Source: Pseudomonadota bacterium
GTDB taxonomy: Bacteria; Myxococcota_A; Polyangia; GCA-2747355
Reading direction: 5' to 3'
DNA length: 64,000 bases
Assembly: GCA_016711215.1 (NCBI GenBank)
Contig: JADJTL010000004.1
Span: forward strand, 222,804 to 286,803
Shown here: positions 16,773-25,921 of the stretch, in pieces
How positions within the stretch are numbered: the first letter of the stretch is position 1
Layout of the letters: every line of letters starts with the position of its first letter
Notes under the pieces: generated by a model
The model's input: only the letters and a program-made list of their open reading frames with translations
Databases searched by the model: none
Told to the model about the DNA's origin: nothing
Position numbers and translations under genes: made by a program

Positions 16773-17198
16773 TCATGGCGTTCCAAAAGACAACCCCGGA
16801 GCCGGCGCCGGAGGCAGGCGCGTCGGGTGGCGCACGCTGAGCAGCGAGAGCCAGCCCTCGCCCTCTTCCCCGGCGGCGCTGCGACCACGCCGGGCGCCCT
16901 GCTCGGCCGCCCTTCCGCAGTCCAGCGGGCCGACCGGCCAGTAGCTGCCGAGGCATACCCCAGCGGGCCGGGCTCGCTCCTCGGTGGCACCCGAAGCGTT
17001 GGACGCCCTGACCGGCGTCGAGGGTGACGACGCCAACTCGGCGCGGGCGGCTACCGGTGCGGTCTCCAGCCAGACGCGGGCGTGGGCCGGGGCGCTGGCG
17101 AAGATCAGATGGGTGAGGGCAAGGGCGAGCGCGCCCAGGAGCGCGGCGGAGCCTCGGTGCGAAAAGGGCACCGATCGGCGGGCGGCCGGGTAACACAT
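16773..17198 (-). CDS. small exported protein of unknown function
   Basis: Protein of 141 residues starting at an ATG with GGGAGGG nine bases upstream. A signal peptide is visible (basic start, hydrophobic core LLGALALALTHLIFASA, cleavage near APAHA). The mature part is Ala/Pro/Arg-rich and low in complexity, with two cysteines and a short GWLSLLSVRHP segment, and no family was recognised. Ribosome-binding site and signal peptide support a real gene, but the mature sequence is weak evidence. It faces away from the MoeB-like gene. Confidence 0.55.
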   Translation of the reverse strand: MCYPAARRSVPFSHRGSAALLGALALALTHLIFASAPAHARVWLETAPVAARAELASSPSTPVRASNASGATEERARPAGVCLGSYWPVGPLDCGRAAEQGARRGRSAAGEEGEGWLSLLSVRHPTRLPPAPAPGLSFGTP

Positions 17199-17613
17199 GC
17201 TTGAATCCCTCCCAGTGTTCAAGGAGCCGTGGGGAAGCGCCTGCGGCCACCGCAAGCTCGCGCGGCGACCGGAGCGTGGGCCGCGGTAAAGCAGCACCCG
17301 TGCCAGCGCAGCAAGGCCTGCCCGATCGTGGCCACGGAATCGTCTTCTTTGGCTTTTTCTCGAAAGCCGCGCTCGGATCCGTCGGGCCGTTGCCACCCTT
17401 GCGTAGGAAACGCTGGGATAAGCAACCGAGCCGTCGGGGGCGGGCCCTGGTCGCGAGCGGCGCAGGCCCGGTGCGCCGTCGGAGCTAGCGCGGAGCCAGC
17501 GCGGAGCCGGCGCGGAGCTTTGCAACCCGCAGGAATGTCCCCTAGGGTAGGCGCCGCGCGCGAGGCCGGCGGCCATGGCCCTGCCGGCGCGCGACGCATC
17601 GAGGGTCAGGACG
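17199..17613. other. divergent intergenic region, 415 bp
   Basis: Lies between the small exported protein (minus) and the MoeB-like gene (plus) and must hold both promoters, though no convincing -35/-10 pair was seen. It contains an 11-bp repeat (AGCGCGGAGCC, two copies plus a variant, 17487-17518) and a perfect 6-bp hairpin GGCTTT-TTCTCG-AAAGCC (17351-17368) without a T tract. No riboswitch class was recognised. Confidence 0.5.
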
Positions 17614-18783
17614 ATGGACGCAGGGGCAGCGGAACTCACGCGCGACGAGCTGCTGCGCTACGGCCGGCAGCTGATCCTTCCCGAGGTCACTGCCGCCGGA
17701 CAGCGGCGCCTCAAGCAGGCGCGCGTGCTCTGCGTCGGCGCGGGCGGGCTGGGCTCACCGCTCGCGCTCTACCTCGGCGCAGCGGGCGTCGGCACGCTTG
17801 GCCTCGTCGATGGCGACGTGGTCGAGTTGACCAACCTCCAGCGGCAGATCCTCTACGACAGCAGCGACCTCGGCCGACCCAAGCTCGACGCCGCCTGCGC
17901 ACGCCTGCGGGCGCTCAACCCGGCGATCACCGTCGTGCCGCACGCGCTGCGCCTGGTCCGCACCAACGCGCTTGGCTTGCTGCGCGACTACGACGTGATT
18001 GCCGACGGCTCGGACAACTTCGCCACGCGCTACCTAGTCAACGACGCTGCCGTCCTCCTCGGCAAACCCAACGTCTCGGGGAGCGTCTATCGCTTCGCCG
18101 GGCAGCTCAGCGTCTTCCACCCGGGTCGCGGGCCCTGCTATCGCTGTCTCTTCCCCGAGCCACCACCGCCCGGGCTCGTGCCCTCCTGCGCCGAGAGCGG
18201 CGTCCTCGGCGTGTTGCCGGGCATCATCGGCGCGATGCAGGCGCTCGAGGTGCTGAAGCTGCTGCTCGCAGAGGGCGAGCCGCTGATCGGTCGGCTGCTC
18301 TTGCTGGACGGACTGGGCGCGCGCTGCCGTGAGCTCGCCATCGCGCGCAATCCCGCGTGTGCGCTTTGCGGGGACGCGCCGACGATCACCGCGCTCGACG
18401 ACAACTACGAGGCGCTCTGCGGCCAGGCCAGCGGCAGCTGCGCGGCGGCGGCGTCGTCGCCGCCGATTGCCTACTGCGAGGTCGAGGCGCTGTGCAAGGC
18501 GCGCGCGACGGGTGAGACGCCTGCGCTGCTCGATGTGCGCGAAGCGCATGAACACGCGCTCGTGCGGCTTCCAGAGGCCACGCTGATCCCCCTGGGCCAG
18601 CTCCCCGCGCGGCTGCACGAGCTCGCTCTCGAGCGCAGCTACGTCATCTATTGCCACCACGGGACGCGGGCCGAGCGGGCCTTCCACCTGCTGCGCCAGG
18701 CGGGCTTCACGGGCCTTCGCGTCCTCGCCGGCGGCATCGACGCCTGGGCCGCGCGCATCGATCCGACACTGCCGCGCTATTGA
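17614..18783 (+). CDS. moeB: MoeB/ThiF-type sulfur-carrier adenylyltransferase with C-terminal rhodanese domain
   Basis: Activates the C-terminus of a small sulfur carrier (MoaD or ThiS type) by adenylation for molybdopterin or thiamin synthesis. The 389-residue product has the nucleotide loop G42-A-G-G-L-G47, Arg/Asp-rich active-site motifs including TNLQRQ and ADGSDNF, zinc ligands C175/C178 and C249/C252, and the conserved C192 in VPSCAESGVLG. Residues from about 285 form a rhodanese domain with LLDVREAHEH and active-site loop C347-HHGTR, so it can probably also deliver sulfur, as in MoeZ/MOCS3. ATG 17614 is preferred over 17575 because GAGGG stands at the right distance and the family starts there. 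The stop lies in a 16-bp tandem duplication. Confidence 0.92.
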   Translation: MDAGAAELTRDELLRYGRQLILPEVTAAGQRRLKQARVLCVGAGGLGSPLALYLGAAGVGTLGLVDGDVVELTNLQRQILYDSSDLGRPKLDAACARLRALNPAITVVPHALRLVRTNALGLLRDYDVIADGSDNFATRYLVNDAAVLLGKPNVSGSVYRFAGQLSVFHPGRGPCYRCLFPEPPPPGLVPSCAESGVLGVLPGIIGAMQALEVLKLLLAEGEPLIGRLLLLDGLGARCRELAIARNPACALCGDAPTITALDDNYEALCGQASGSCAAAASSPPIAYCEVEALCKARATGETPALLDVREAHEHALVRLPEATLIPLGQLPARLHELALERSYVIYCHHGTRAERAFHLLRQAGFTGLRVLAGGIDAWAARIDPTLPRY

Positions 18784-18802
18784 GGGGCCGCGCTATTGAG
18801 GC
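18771..18802. repeat. 16-bp direct duplication spanning a stop codon
   Basis: GCCGCGCTATTGAGGG occurs twice in tandem; only the last base of the second copy differs. The first copy contains the final codons and TGA of the MoeB-like gene. Confidence 0.9.
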
Positions 18803-18888
18803 GATTCGACGCTGCCGCGCGAAGCGATCGCCGCCATCGAGTCGCCCTGCCGGCGCCGAGATGAGATGAGATTGAACGTCGTTGAGCT

Positions 18889-19006
<118 letters not shown>

Positions 19007-19082
19007 ATGAACCGTAGCCTTTCGCCGCGATTGGCGTCCTAATAGCCCTTCGCGGCCCTCTCCGTAGCAAGCGCCCGGAACC

Positions 19083-20255
19083 GTGTCAAGCAGCAAGCCC
19101 AGCACCCAGCCCAGCGGCGACTCCAGCGGCGACTCCAGCGGCAACCCCCGCAGCGACCCCGACAGCAAGACCGGCCACGCGCGCCACCCGGGGGAGGGGG
19201 CGGGCCGCTGCCTGGCGGCGGGGCCTTCAGGCGGAGGCCGGGCAGGTCCGGGCCCAGCGCGTGGCGCTGTGCGGTCGCGTCGGCGCGGCGTCGCAGCCGC
19301 GCTGCTCGTCGTCGTCGCCGTTGGCGGCGACCCGCGATCCTTCGCCAACGGGCCAGGCGCGGCAGCCGCGGGGGTCCCGGCCAAGCGCCAGCAGGTCGCC
19401 GAGCCCCAGGCCCCAGGCCCGCCGACCAAGCCCACGCCGCTGCATTGGGACGAGCGGTGGCCGCGCATGCGCGCCTGGGAGTACCTGGCGACGGCGACGA
19501 GCCTGGCGCTGCTGGCCTACGTGCAGTTCGGAACCTATCGCAGCAGCCGCCCGCGCTGGCGCGGAGGCATCCTCTTCGACGACGCCGTGCAGGACGTGCT
19601 GCGCCTGCATAGTCGCCCGGCCCGCGCGCGAGCGGACCTCGCCAGCGACGTCTTCTGGGGGCTGACCCACCTCGTCCCAGCGGTCGATGCGCTCGTCGTC
19701 GCGCTCGCGCTGCGGCGCAGCGTCGACGTGGCCTGGCAGCTCGTCGCCCTCGACGCCGAGGCGTTGAGCCTAATGGCCTTCGCCTCGCGCGCGATGCACA
19801 AGACCGCCCGCCGCGCGCGGCCGGCCTACGAGCGCTGCCTCGACGACCGCAGCTACGACCCTCGTTGCGGCGCCAGCTCGGCGGTGGCCGGCTTCTGGAG
19901 CGGGCACTTCGCGATGACCGCCGCCGCTGCGGGGCTGACCTGTGCTCACCACGCCCAGCTACCGCTCTATGGCGGCGGCTGGGCCGATCGCCTGGCCTGC
20001 GCGGCGACCATCGGCACGGCCACGGTCACGGGCCTGCTGCGGGTGATGGCCGATCGCCACTACCTCAGCGACTCGCTGATCGGCGGCGCGGTCGGATTTC
20101 TCGTCGGCTGGGGCCTCCCCACCTGGCTACACTACCGTTGGAAGGGCGACGCGTCGCGCGCTCGCCCGCGCGACCGACGCTCGACCTCACGCCCCCTGCT
20201 GATCCCGACGGCGGAACGTGGTGCCGCCGGCCTGGCGTTGGTCGGCGCGTTTTGA
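19083..20255 (+). CDS. PAP2-superfamily membrane phosphatase
   Basis: Protein of 390 residues starting at GTG. The N-terminal 85 residues are a low-complexity Ser/Gly/Pro region with a 12-bp tandem repeat at 19111-19145 and one hydrophobic segment. The rest is membrane-bound with the three PAP2 motifs: HKTARRARP, then FWSGHFAM, then RVMADRHYLSD (Arg, His and Asp in place). Such enzymes dephosphorylate lipid phosphates such as phosphatidate or undecaprenyl diphosphate, with the active site facing the periplasm. The real start may lie downstream of the repeat region. The following gene starts 22 bp later. Confidence 0.87.
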   Translation: MSSSKPSTQPSGDSSGDSSGNPRSDPDSKTGHARHPGEGAGRCLAAGPSGGGRAGPGPARGAVRSRRRGVAAALLVVVAVGGDPRSFANGPGAAAAGVPAKRQQVAEPQAPGPPTKPTPLHWDERWPRMRAWEYLATATSLALLAYVQFGTYRSSRPRWRGGILFDDAVQDVLRLHSRPARARADLASDVFWGLTHLVPAVDALVVALALRRSVDVAWQLVALDAEALSLMAFASRAMHKTARRARPAYERCLDDRSYDPRCGASSAVAGFWSGHFAMTAAAAGLTCAHHAQLPLYGGGWADRLACAATIGTATVTGLLRVMADRHYLSDSLIGGAVGFLVGWGLPTWLHYRWKGDASRARPRDRRSTSRPLLIPTAERGAAGLALVGAF

Positions 20256-20277
20256 AGGCCGGAGGGACTTGACCCCG

Positions 20278-22530
20278 ATGCGCTGCGGCAACCCCGAATG
20301 GCGCCAGCGCGCGGCCCTCGAGCGCCGCTGCGGCCGGCCCACGACGCCCATCGGCTCGCGGGCGCGCCTGGGGACGCGCGCGAAGCTGCGCGGTGCCCGA
20401 GCGCCTGTGGCGCTGCTCGCACCCCTGGTGCTTTGGGCGACGGCTTGCGTCCGTGCGGGCTTCGCGCCCGCCGACGACGCGAGCTCGGGCGGTCCCGTCG
20501 ATGCCGTCGTGACCCTGCGCGATCGCTCGATCGACGGCGCGCGAGACGTGAGCCCCGGCGCGACGGAGGGCGGCAGCGCTGGCTGTCCGAGCGCCGCGGA
20601 GACGCTCTCGCTCGAGCTCGACGGGGATAACGCCGGGGCGCTCGGACAGCTCACCGTGGAACTCGGTCAGCCCGTCAGCCTGGCCTCCTACGCTCGGCAG
20701 GGCACGCGCGCGCGCCGCATCGCGGCGACCTGGACGGCGACAGGACCGCCGCCCGTGCCGCGACTGCGCCCGGACACCCCTGGCGAGCGAGCGGAGCTCA
20801 CGGTCTTCGCGCTTGGGGCCGTGACCGTGACGCTCACCTGCGGCGCCCGAGAGGGCAGCTGGCAGGTGCAGGGCGTTCGTGCGGGCGACGCCGCGGCGAC
20901 CCCCTATGCCGGCCTCAGTTTGCCCGATCCGCTGACTGCGGCGGATCTCAAGCTCGCCGGCTTAGCGCCCGAAACCAGGCGCGAGCTCCCCCTCGTCGCG
21001 CGGGTGCTGACGGTCGAGGGCACCGTCGCCGCCAATCCCGCGACCGGTCCCGCGATCTTTCTCCTGGCCGCGGAGCTGCGCCTGACCAGCCGCGCGAGGC
21101 TCGTCGCCAACGGAGAGGACTACGTCGATGACAGCACCGCAGGCGCCGGGGGCAGCGGCGGCGGCGCGCCGACCGGTTGCGGCGGCACGGCGGGCGCGGG
21201 CGGCAGCGCCGGGGGCGATGGCCTTCCGGCCGTCGGCGGGACCTGCATGGGAAGCGCTGGCAGGGGTTGGGGACAGGTCTACGCAACGACCTTCGCCGAC
21301 TACGGCCTTGGCGGCCAGGGCGGCGCCGGCACCAACGCGCCGGGGGGCGCCGGCGGGACGGGCGCCGGCGGCGGCGGCGGCGGCACCTTCAACCTCTGGG
21401 GCGGAGGCGCCGGCGGTGGCGGTCTGATCGTGATCGTGGCCGACGCCATCACCGGACACGGACTCGTTCGTGCCGAGGGCGGGCGGGGGCGGGCGCGGAT
21501 TACCGGCAACGCGGCACCAGGCGCCGGCGGCGGCGGCGTGATCTTTGTGGCAACCCGCAGCTACCAGGGCAACCTCCAGGCCTCCGTGCAGGGTGGGAAA
21601 TCCAACGTCGGTCTCCAGTACAGCGGAGAACCGGGCACGGCGCGCATCTTTCAGATCTTGCCGAGCGGGCTGCTGATCCGGCGGCAGTTCACCGATCGCT
21701 GGACCGCCGACGGCAACGCCGACCTCTCGCCCACGGCCCTGCCCTTCGCCCCGGCACTGCCTGCCCCCAGCTCGCTGCCCGATCAGGTGATCGCCACGGC
21801 CACGCAGCTCGACGGCTACCTCTACTCACGCGGCAACCCGCTCGCCGCGCGCGCGCTCACCGTCGCCGCTGATCTGACCTACGCCGCCGGCGGCCCCAGC
21901 GCCGTCTTTCTGCGCGCACAGACGCTGCGTCTGCAGGACGCTCCGACGATCTCGGCGACGGCCACAGCCGGCGCGATCGGGCCCGGAGGTGCGGGCGGAA
22001 ACGGTGGCGCGGGCGCCGCGGGCTGCGGACAAACGGGGCAACCCACGCCCGCCACCGGTGGCGTCGACGGTTACCGTGGCGCGGGTACCTGCTCGGCCGC
22101 CGGGGGCAACGGCTGGGGTGCCTTCTATGCCGATGGCTACAGCTACGGTCTCGGAGGCACGGGCGGCAGCTCGAATCTGACTCCCGGTGGCCTGGGCTCG
22201 AACGGCGGCGGCGGCGGCGGCGGCGGCAGCGACAACCTCTGGGGCGGTGGCGGCGGCGGTGGCGGGCTGCTGGTGATCGTCGCGGAGCGCCTCGAGGGCT
22301 CGGGGCGCCTCGAGGCTCGGGGCGGCGATCGCGGGGGCACCGTCAGCGTCGCCGGCGGTGGCGGCGGTGGCGTGATCTGGGTGGCGGCCGGCAGCTATGA
22401 CGGTCGGCTCACGGCCGACGTCGCGGGCGGCGCGGGCAACGGCACCCCCGCCACTGCAGGTACGGCTCGCATCTTCCGCCTCCACGCGGATGGCAGCCTC
22501 GAGGCCCGCAGCTTCGACGAGCGCTGGTAG
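20278..22530 (+). CDS. glycine-rich surface lipoprotein with duplicated domain
   Basis: Protein of 750 residues with a long basic head, a hydrophobic segment and lipobox-like A-T-A-C57. The mature part holds two similar units (about residues 220-490 and 495-750). Each has a beta-rich start, a block very rich in Gly/Ala, the motif (N/D)NLWGGG(A/G)GGGGLL(I/V)IV, and a tail with GGGV(I)(F/W)VA and G.ARIF. This resembles glycine-rich cell-surface proteins common in Myxococcota, whose function is unknown. ATG 20278 has GGAGGG about 11 bp upstream. Confidence 0.8.
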   Translation: MRCGNPEWRQRAALERRCGRPTTPIGSRARLGTRAKLRGARAPVALLAPLVLWATACVRAGFAPADDASSGGPVDAVVTLRDRSIDGARDVSPGATEGGSAGCPSAAETLSLELDGDNAGALGQLTVELGQPVSLASYARQGTRARRIAATWTATGPPPVPRLRPDTPGERAELTVFALGAVTVTLTCGAREGSWQVQGVRAGDAAATPYAGLSLPDPLTAADLKLAGLAPETRRELPLVARVLTVEGTVAANPATGPAIFLLAAELRLTSRARLVANGEDYVDDSTAGAGGSGGGAPTGCGGTAGAGGSAGGDGLPAVGGTCMGSAGRGWGQVYATTFADYGLGGQGGAGTNAPGGAGGTGAGGGGGGTFNLWGGGAGGGGLIVIVADAITGHGLVRAEGGRGRARITGNAAPGAGGGGVIFVATRSYQGNLQASVQGGKSNVGLQYSGEPGTARIFQILPSGLLIRRQFTDRWTADGNADLSPTALPFAPALPAPSSLPDQVIATATQLDGYLYSRGNPLAARALTVAADLTYAAGGPSAVFLRAQTLRLQDAPTISATATAGAIGPGGAGGNGGAGAAGCGQTGQPTPATGGVDGYRGAGTCSAAGGNGWGAFYADGYSYGLGGTGGSSNLTPGGLGSNGGGGGGGGSDNLWGGGGGGGGLLVIVAERLEGSGRLEARGGDRGGTVSVAGGGGGGVIWVAAGSYDGRLTADVAGGAGNGTPATAGTARIFRLHADGSLEARSFDERW

Positions 22531-22543
22531 CGCGCGCCCCCCT

Positions 22544-22609
22544 GTTGCGCACGCGGACCGGGTTGCGCACGCGGACCGGGTTGCGCACGCGGACCGGGTT
22601 GCGCACGCG
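22544..22609. repeat. 18-bp tandem repeat, 3.7 copies
   Basis: Unit GTTGCGCACGCGGACCGG repeated three times exactly plus 12 bases of a fourth. It lies between the glycine-rich lipoprotein gene and glgX, just ahead of the glgX ribosome-binding region. Confidence 0.95.
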
Positions 22610-22664
22610 ACCCCCTTTGCCCGACAATCGCGGCTGCACGACAGCCCAGCGGAGCACGCAAACG

Positions 22665-24845
22665 ATGCAGTTCAGAACGCATGTCGGTCGACCCTACCCG
22701 CTCGGCGCCACCGTGATGGCCGACGGGATCAACTTCGCGATCTTTTCGCGCCATGGCACCGCGGTCTATCTTGAGCTCTTCGACTCCGTCGACGCCCACG
22801 CCCCCAGTGCGACGATTCGTCTCGACCCGCGCTTCAACCGCACCGGCGACGTCTGGCATGTCTTCGCCACGAATTTGCGCGGTGGGCAGCTCTACGGCTA
22901 TCGGGTGGACGGGCCCTATGCGCCGGTCGAGGCGGGCCACCGCTTCAACGTCCACAAGCTGCTCACGGATCCCTACGCCCGCGCCCTGGTCGGCGAGTAC
23001 GGCGTCGAGCACGATGCCCTCTACGGCTACGACCGCAGCTCGCCGCAGCGCGACCTGAGCTTCAACGCCCAGGACAGCACGCGCCATACGGTCAAGTCGA
23101 TTGCCATCGCCAACCAGCCCTACGACTGGGAGTCCGACCAACCGCCGCGCGTGCCGCTCGACGACAGCGTCTTCTATGAGACGCACGTGCGCGGCTTCAC
23201 CTTGCACCCCTCATCGGGCGTGGAGCATCGCGGCACCTACCTCGGCCTGATCGAGAAGATCCCTCACCTCAAGCGCCTCGGCGTGACTGCGGTCGAGCTG
23301 CTGCCCGTGCATGAATTCAACATGCGCGAGCCGGCCGGCACCGATCCCGTCACGCAGCGGACCATCACCAACTACTGGGGATATTCGACGCTCGGCTTCT
23401 TCTCGCCGGAGCAGGACTATGCCTCGAGCCGCGGGACGAACGCCGTGGGTGAGGTCGTCGAGTTCAAGGAGATGGTCAAGCACCTGCACCGAGCGGGGAT
23501 CGAGGTCATTCTCGACGTGGTGTTCAACCACACCGGCGAAGGCAATCAGCTCGGTCCGACGCTGAGCTTCCGCGGCCTCGACAACGCCGTCTATTACATG
23601 CTGCACAAGGGACGCCACTACAAGAACTACTCGGGCTGCGGCAACACCGTGAACTGCAACCATCCGGTGGTGAAGCAGTTCATCCTCGACTGCCTACGCT
23701 ACTGGGTGGTCGAGATGCACGTCGACGGCTTCCGCTTCGACCTCGCGACGATCCTCGGCCGCGGGCGCCAGGGTCAATGGATCGGCGAGCTGAGCCTGCT
23801 CTACGATATCGGCGGCGATCCGATCCTACGCGGTTCCAAGCTGATCGCCGAGGCTTGGGACGCCGAGGGCATGTACAAGGTCGGCGGCTTCCCCGAGGGC
23901 TGGGCCGAGTGGAATGGTCGCTATCGCGACGATGTACGCCGCTTCCTCCGCGGCGACGAGGGCGTCGTCGCCGATCTGGCGCGCCGCCTGGGCGGCAGCC
24001 AGGACCTCTTCGGCACCAAGAGCAGTCCGTCACACAGCATCAACTTCATCACCTGCCACGACGGCTTCACTCTGCGCGATCTCGTCTCCTACGAGCAGAA
24101 GCACAACGAGCGCAACGGCGAGGGCAACCGCGACGGGACGGATCACAATCTCAGCCGCAACTGGGGCGCCGAGGGCGAGACGAGTGATCCGGGCGTGCGC
24201 GCCGTCCGGCTGCGGCAGGCCAAGAACGCGATGGCGTTGCTCTTGTTCTCACGGGGCACCCCGATGCTCCTCGGCGGCGATGAACTCTGGCGCACGCAGC
24301 AGGGCAACAACAACACCTATTGCCAGGACAACGAGCTGAGCTGGCTCGACTGGAGCAACAAGAGCGAGGCGCAGGAGTTCGAACGCTTCGTGCGGCTAGT
24401 GGTCGCGCTGCGACAGCGGCATCCCGCCCTGCGTCGACCATGCTTCGTCGACCCCTTCGGCCCACCCCGGCACCAGGGCGGGGGCTTCGCCGCCCACGAC
24501 ATCATTTGGCACGGCGTGCATCTGGGCCAGCCCGACTGGTCGCAGCACTCCCACGCGCTGGCGTTGCAGGTACGCGGACAGCCGCCGACCAGCGCTCCCC
24601 ACAGCCGCGATGACGAGCTCTACATCGCCTTCAACCAGTGGACCGAGCCGCTCGACTTCGAGCTGCCGCCGCTGCGTCAGGCGCCCTGGCGGCGCGTGCT
24701 CGACACCGGTCGGCCGAGTCCCGAGGATATCGTCGAGGAGGCCCACGCGCCGCAGGTCACGGGCGATCGCTATCGCCTCGCGGCGCGGGCCGTGCTGCTC
24801 TTGATTGCCGCCCTGCCCATGACCGAGCCACCCGCCGCGCCCTGA
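22665..24845 (+). CDS. glgX: glycogen debranching enzyme (isoamylase type)
   Basis: Hydrolyses alpha-1,6 branches of glycogen or limit dextrin. The 726-residue length is normal for GlgX. An N-terminal carbohydrate-binding domain (YPLGATVMADGINFAIFS) precedes a GH13 barrel whose catalytic residues can be read: nucleophile D359 in GFRFDLATILG, acid/base E396 in LIAEAWDAEG and D466 in TCHDGFTLRDL. The GlgX signature QKHNERNGEGNRDGT follows. The ATG at 22665 gives the family start; the open frame before it is the 18-bp repeat. Its stop overlaps the start of the LptF/G-like gene (TGATG). No other glycogen gene is in the window. Confidence 0.96.
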   Translation: MQFRTHVGRPYPLGATVMADGINFAIFSRHGTAVYLELFDSVDAHAPSATIRLDPRFNRTGDVWHVFATNLRGGQLYGYRVDGPYAPVEAGHRFNVHKLLTDPYARALVGEYGVEHDALYGYDRSSPQRDLSFNAQDSTRHTVKSIAIANQPYDWESDQPPRVPLDDSVFYETHVRGFTLHPSSGVEHRGTYLGLIEKIPHLKRLGVTAVELLPVHEFNMREPAGTDPVTQRTITNYWGYSTLGFFSPEQDYASSRGTNAVGEVVEFKEMVKHLHRAGIEVILDVVFNHTGEGNQLGPTLSFRGLDNAVYYMLHKGRHYKNYSGCGNTVNCNHPVVKQFILDCLRYWVVEMHVDGFRFDLATILGRGRQGQWIGELSLLYDIGGDPILRGSKLIAEAWDAEGMYKVGGFPEGWAEWNGRYRDDVRRFLRGDEGVVADLARRLGGSQDLFGTKSSPSHSINFITCHDGFTLRDLVSYEQKHNERNGEGNRDGTDHNLSRNWGAEGETSDPGVRAVRLRQAKNAMALLLFSRGTPMLLGGDELWRTQQGNNNTYCQDNELSWLDWSNKSEAQEFERFVRLVVALRQRHPALRRPCFVDPFGPPRHQGGGFAAHDIIWHGVHLGQPDWSQHSHALALQVRGQPPTSAPHSRDDELYIAFNQWTEPLDFELPPLRQAPWRRVLDTGRPSPEDIVEEAHAPQVTGDRYRLAARAVLLLIAALPMTEPPAAP

Positions 24846-25921
24846 TGCGCTGGGCCAGTCGCTACCTGCTGTCGTGCGCAGCAGGCACGGTGAGCTGGGC
24901 GCTGCTCGCGCTGACGCTGACGGTGGCCGCGTTGCAGCTCATGCGGATCGGCCACCATCTGCTCGCCGGCCGCAGCGCTCTGGCCGACGTCGCCCTGCTC
25001 TCGGGGCTCGCGCTGCCGACGCTGATCATCGCGCTGGCGCCGGCCGCGGTGCTCGGAGGCCTGCTGCTGACCGCACAGCGGCTGCGCGTCGAAGGTGTCT
25101 GGGAGACGTTGGAGGCGGCGGGCGCGCGACCCTGGCAACGCGCCTGGCCCTTGCTCGCGGTCGCGCTCAGCGTGGCCCTGCTGGTCGCGGCGCTCGGTCG
25201 CTGGGCGGAGCCGCGCGCGCTCGCGGCCAGCGAAGTGCGGCTCTGGCGCCAGGGTGCGCGCGCCTGGCTCCATCAGCTCTCCTCCGGTCGCTGGCATGAG
25301 CTCGGCGGACAGGCGCTCGCGCGGCGCGCGGCGGGCAGCGGGCAGACGGGCGCGCCCGCGCTTGCGCTGCGCGCGGTGGCGGTCAGCGAGCGTTGCGCCG
25401 ACGCGCTGACGCTGCACGGACTGATCCTCGCCGGGGGCGAACCGCCCGCCGTGATTGTCGCGCGGCGGGCGTTGCTCGAGATCGAAGACACGGGCGCCCT
25501 GCGGCTGACCCTGCGCGATGGGGAAGTCGCGCGCGGCGCGAGCGCCGGGCTGACGGCCTGGCGCTGGGGCTTCGTCACGGCCCGCCAGCGGCTGGACCTG
25601 CGCGGCGGCCTGGCGCGGCACCTGGGTTGGCTGCAGCGCGATCGCGCTGACGGGGCAGCGGCCGCGCAGCGCGCCGGTCTCTGCCTGTTGCTCGGACTCG
25701 GCGCGACCCTGGTCGGCCTGCGCGCCCAGCGACCTGCGCCGGCCGCCGCGATCGCCCTGATCATGCTGGCCGGCGCCGAGCTGGGCGGGTTCGCTGTCGG
25801 ACTGGCGCTCGTCGCCGCGAATGAGGCGCTGTGGCATGCGGGACGCTGGCGCAGGCGGCGGCGAGCCGGGCGGAGGTCGCCTCAGCGCCCGCGCCCGTCG
25901 CTGCCCAGCACCTGCTCGTAG
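24845..25921 (+). CDS. LptF/LptG-family permease (YjgP/YjgQ)
   Basis: Inner-membrane component of the lipopolysaccharide transport ABC complex or a paralogue; 358 residues. It has the family layout: three N-terminal helices (around LLALTLTVAALQLMRIGHHL, LALPTLIIALAPAAVLGGLL and WPLLAVALSVALLVAAL), a periplasmic beta-rich domain at about 115-265, and C-terminal helices (CLLLGLGATLVGL, AIALIMLAGAEL). Start ATG overlaps the glgX stop. The last 40 bp overlap the 3' end of the facing glnE gene. A second LptF/G-like gene, expected for a full Lpt complex, is not adjacent. Confidence 0.82.
   Translation: MRWASRYLLSCAAGTVSWALLALTLTVAALQLMRIGHHLLAGRSALADVALLSGLALPTLIIALAPAAVLGGLLLTAQRLRVEGVWETLEAAGARPWQRAWPLLAVALSVALLVAALGRWAEPRALAASEVRLWRQGARAWLHQLSSGRWHELGGQALARRAAGSGQTGAPALALRAVAVSERCADALTLHGLILAGGEPPAVIVARRALLEIEDTGALRLTLRDGEVARGASAGLTAWRWGFVTARQRLDLRGGLARHLGWLQRDRADGAAAAQRAGLCLLLGLGATLVGLRAQRPAPAAAIALIMLAGAELGGFAVGLALVAANEALWHAGRWRRRRRAGRRSPQRPRPSLPSTCS

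Noticed and set aside
17199..17613. c-di-GMP or other riboswitch ahead of the small exported protein or MoeB-like gene
   Set aside because: Conserved core bases of the known classes could not be matched; only a short hairpin without a T tract.
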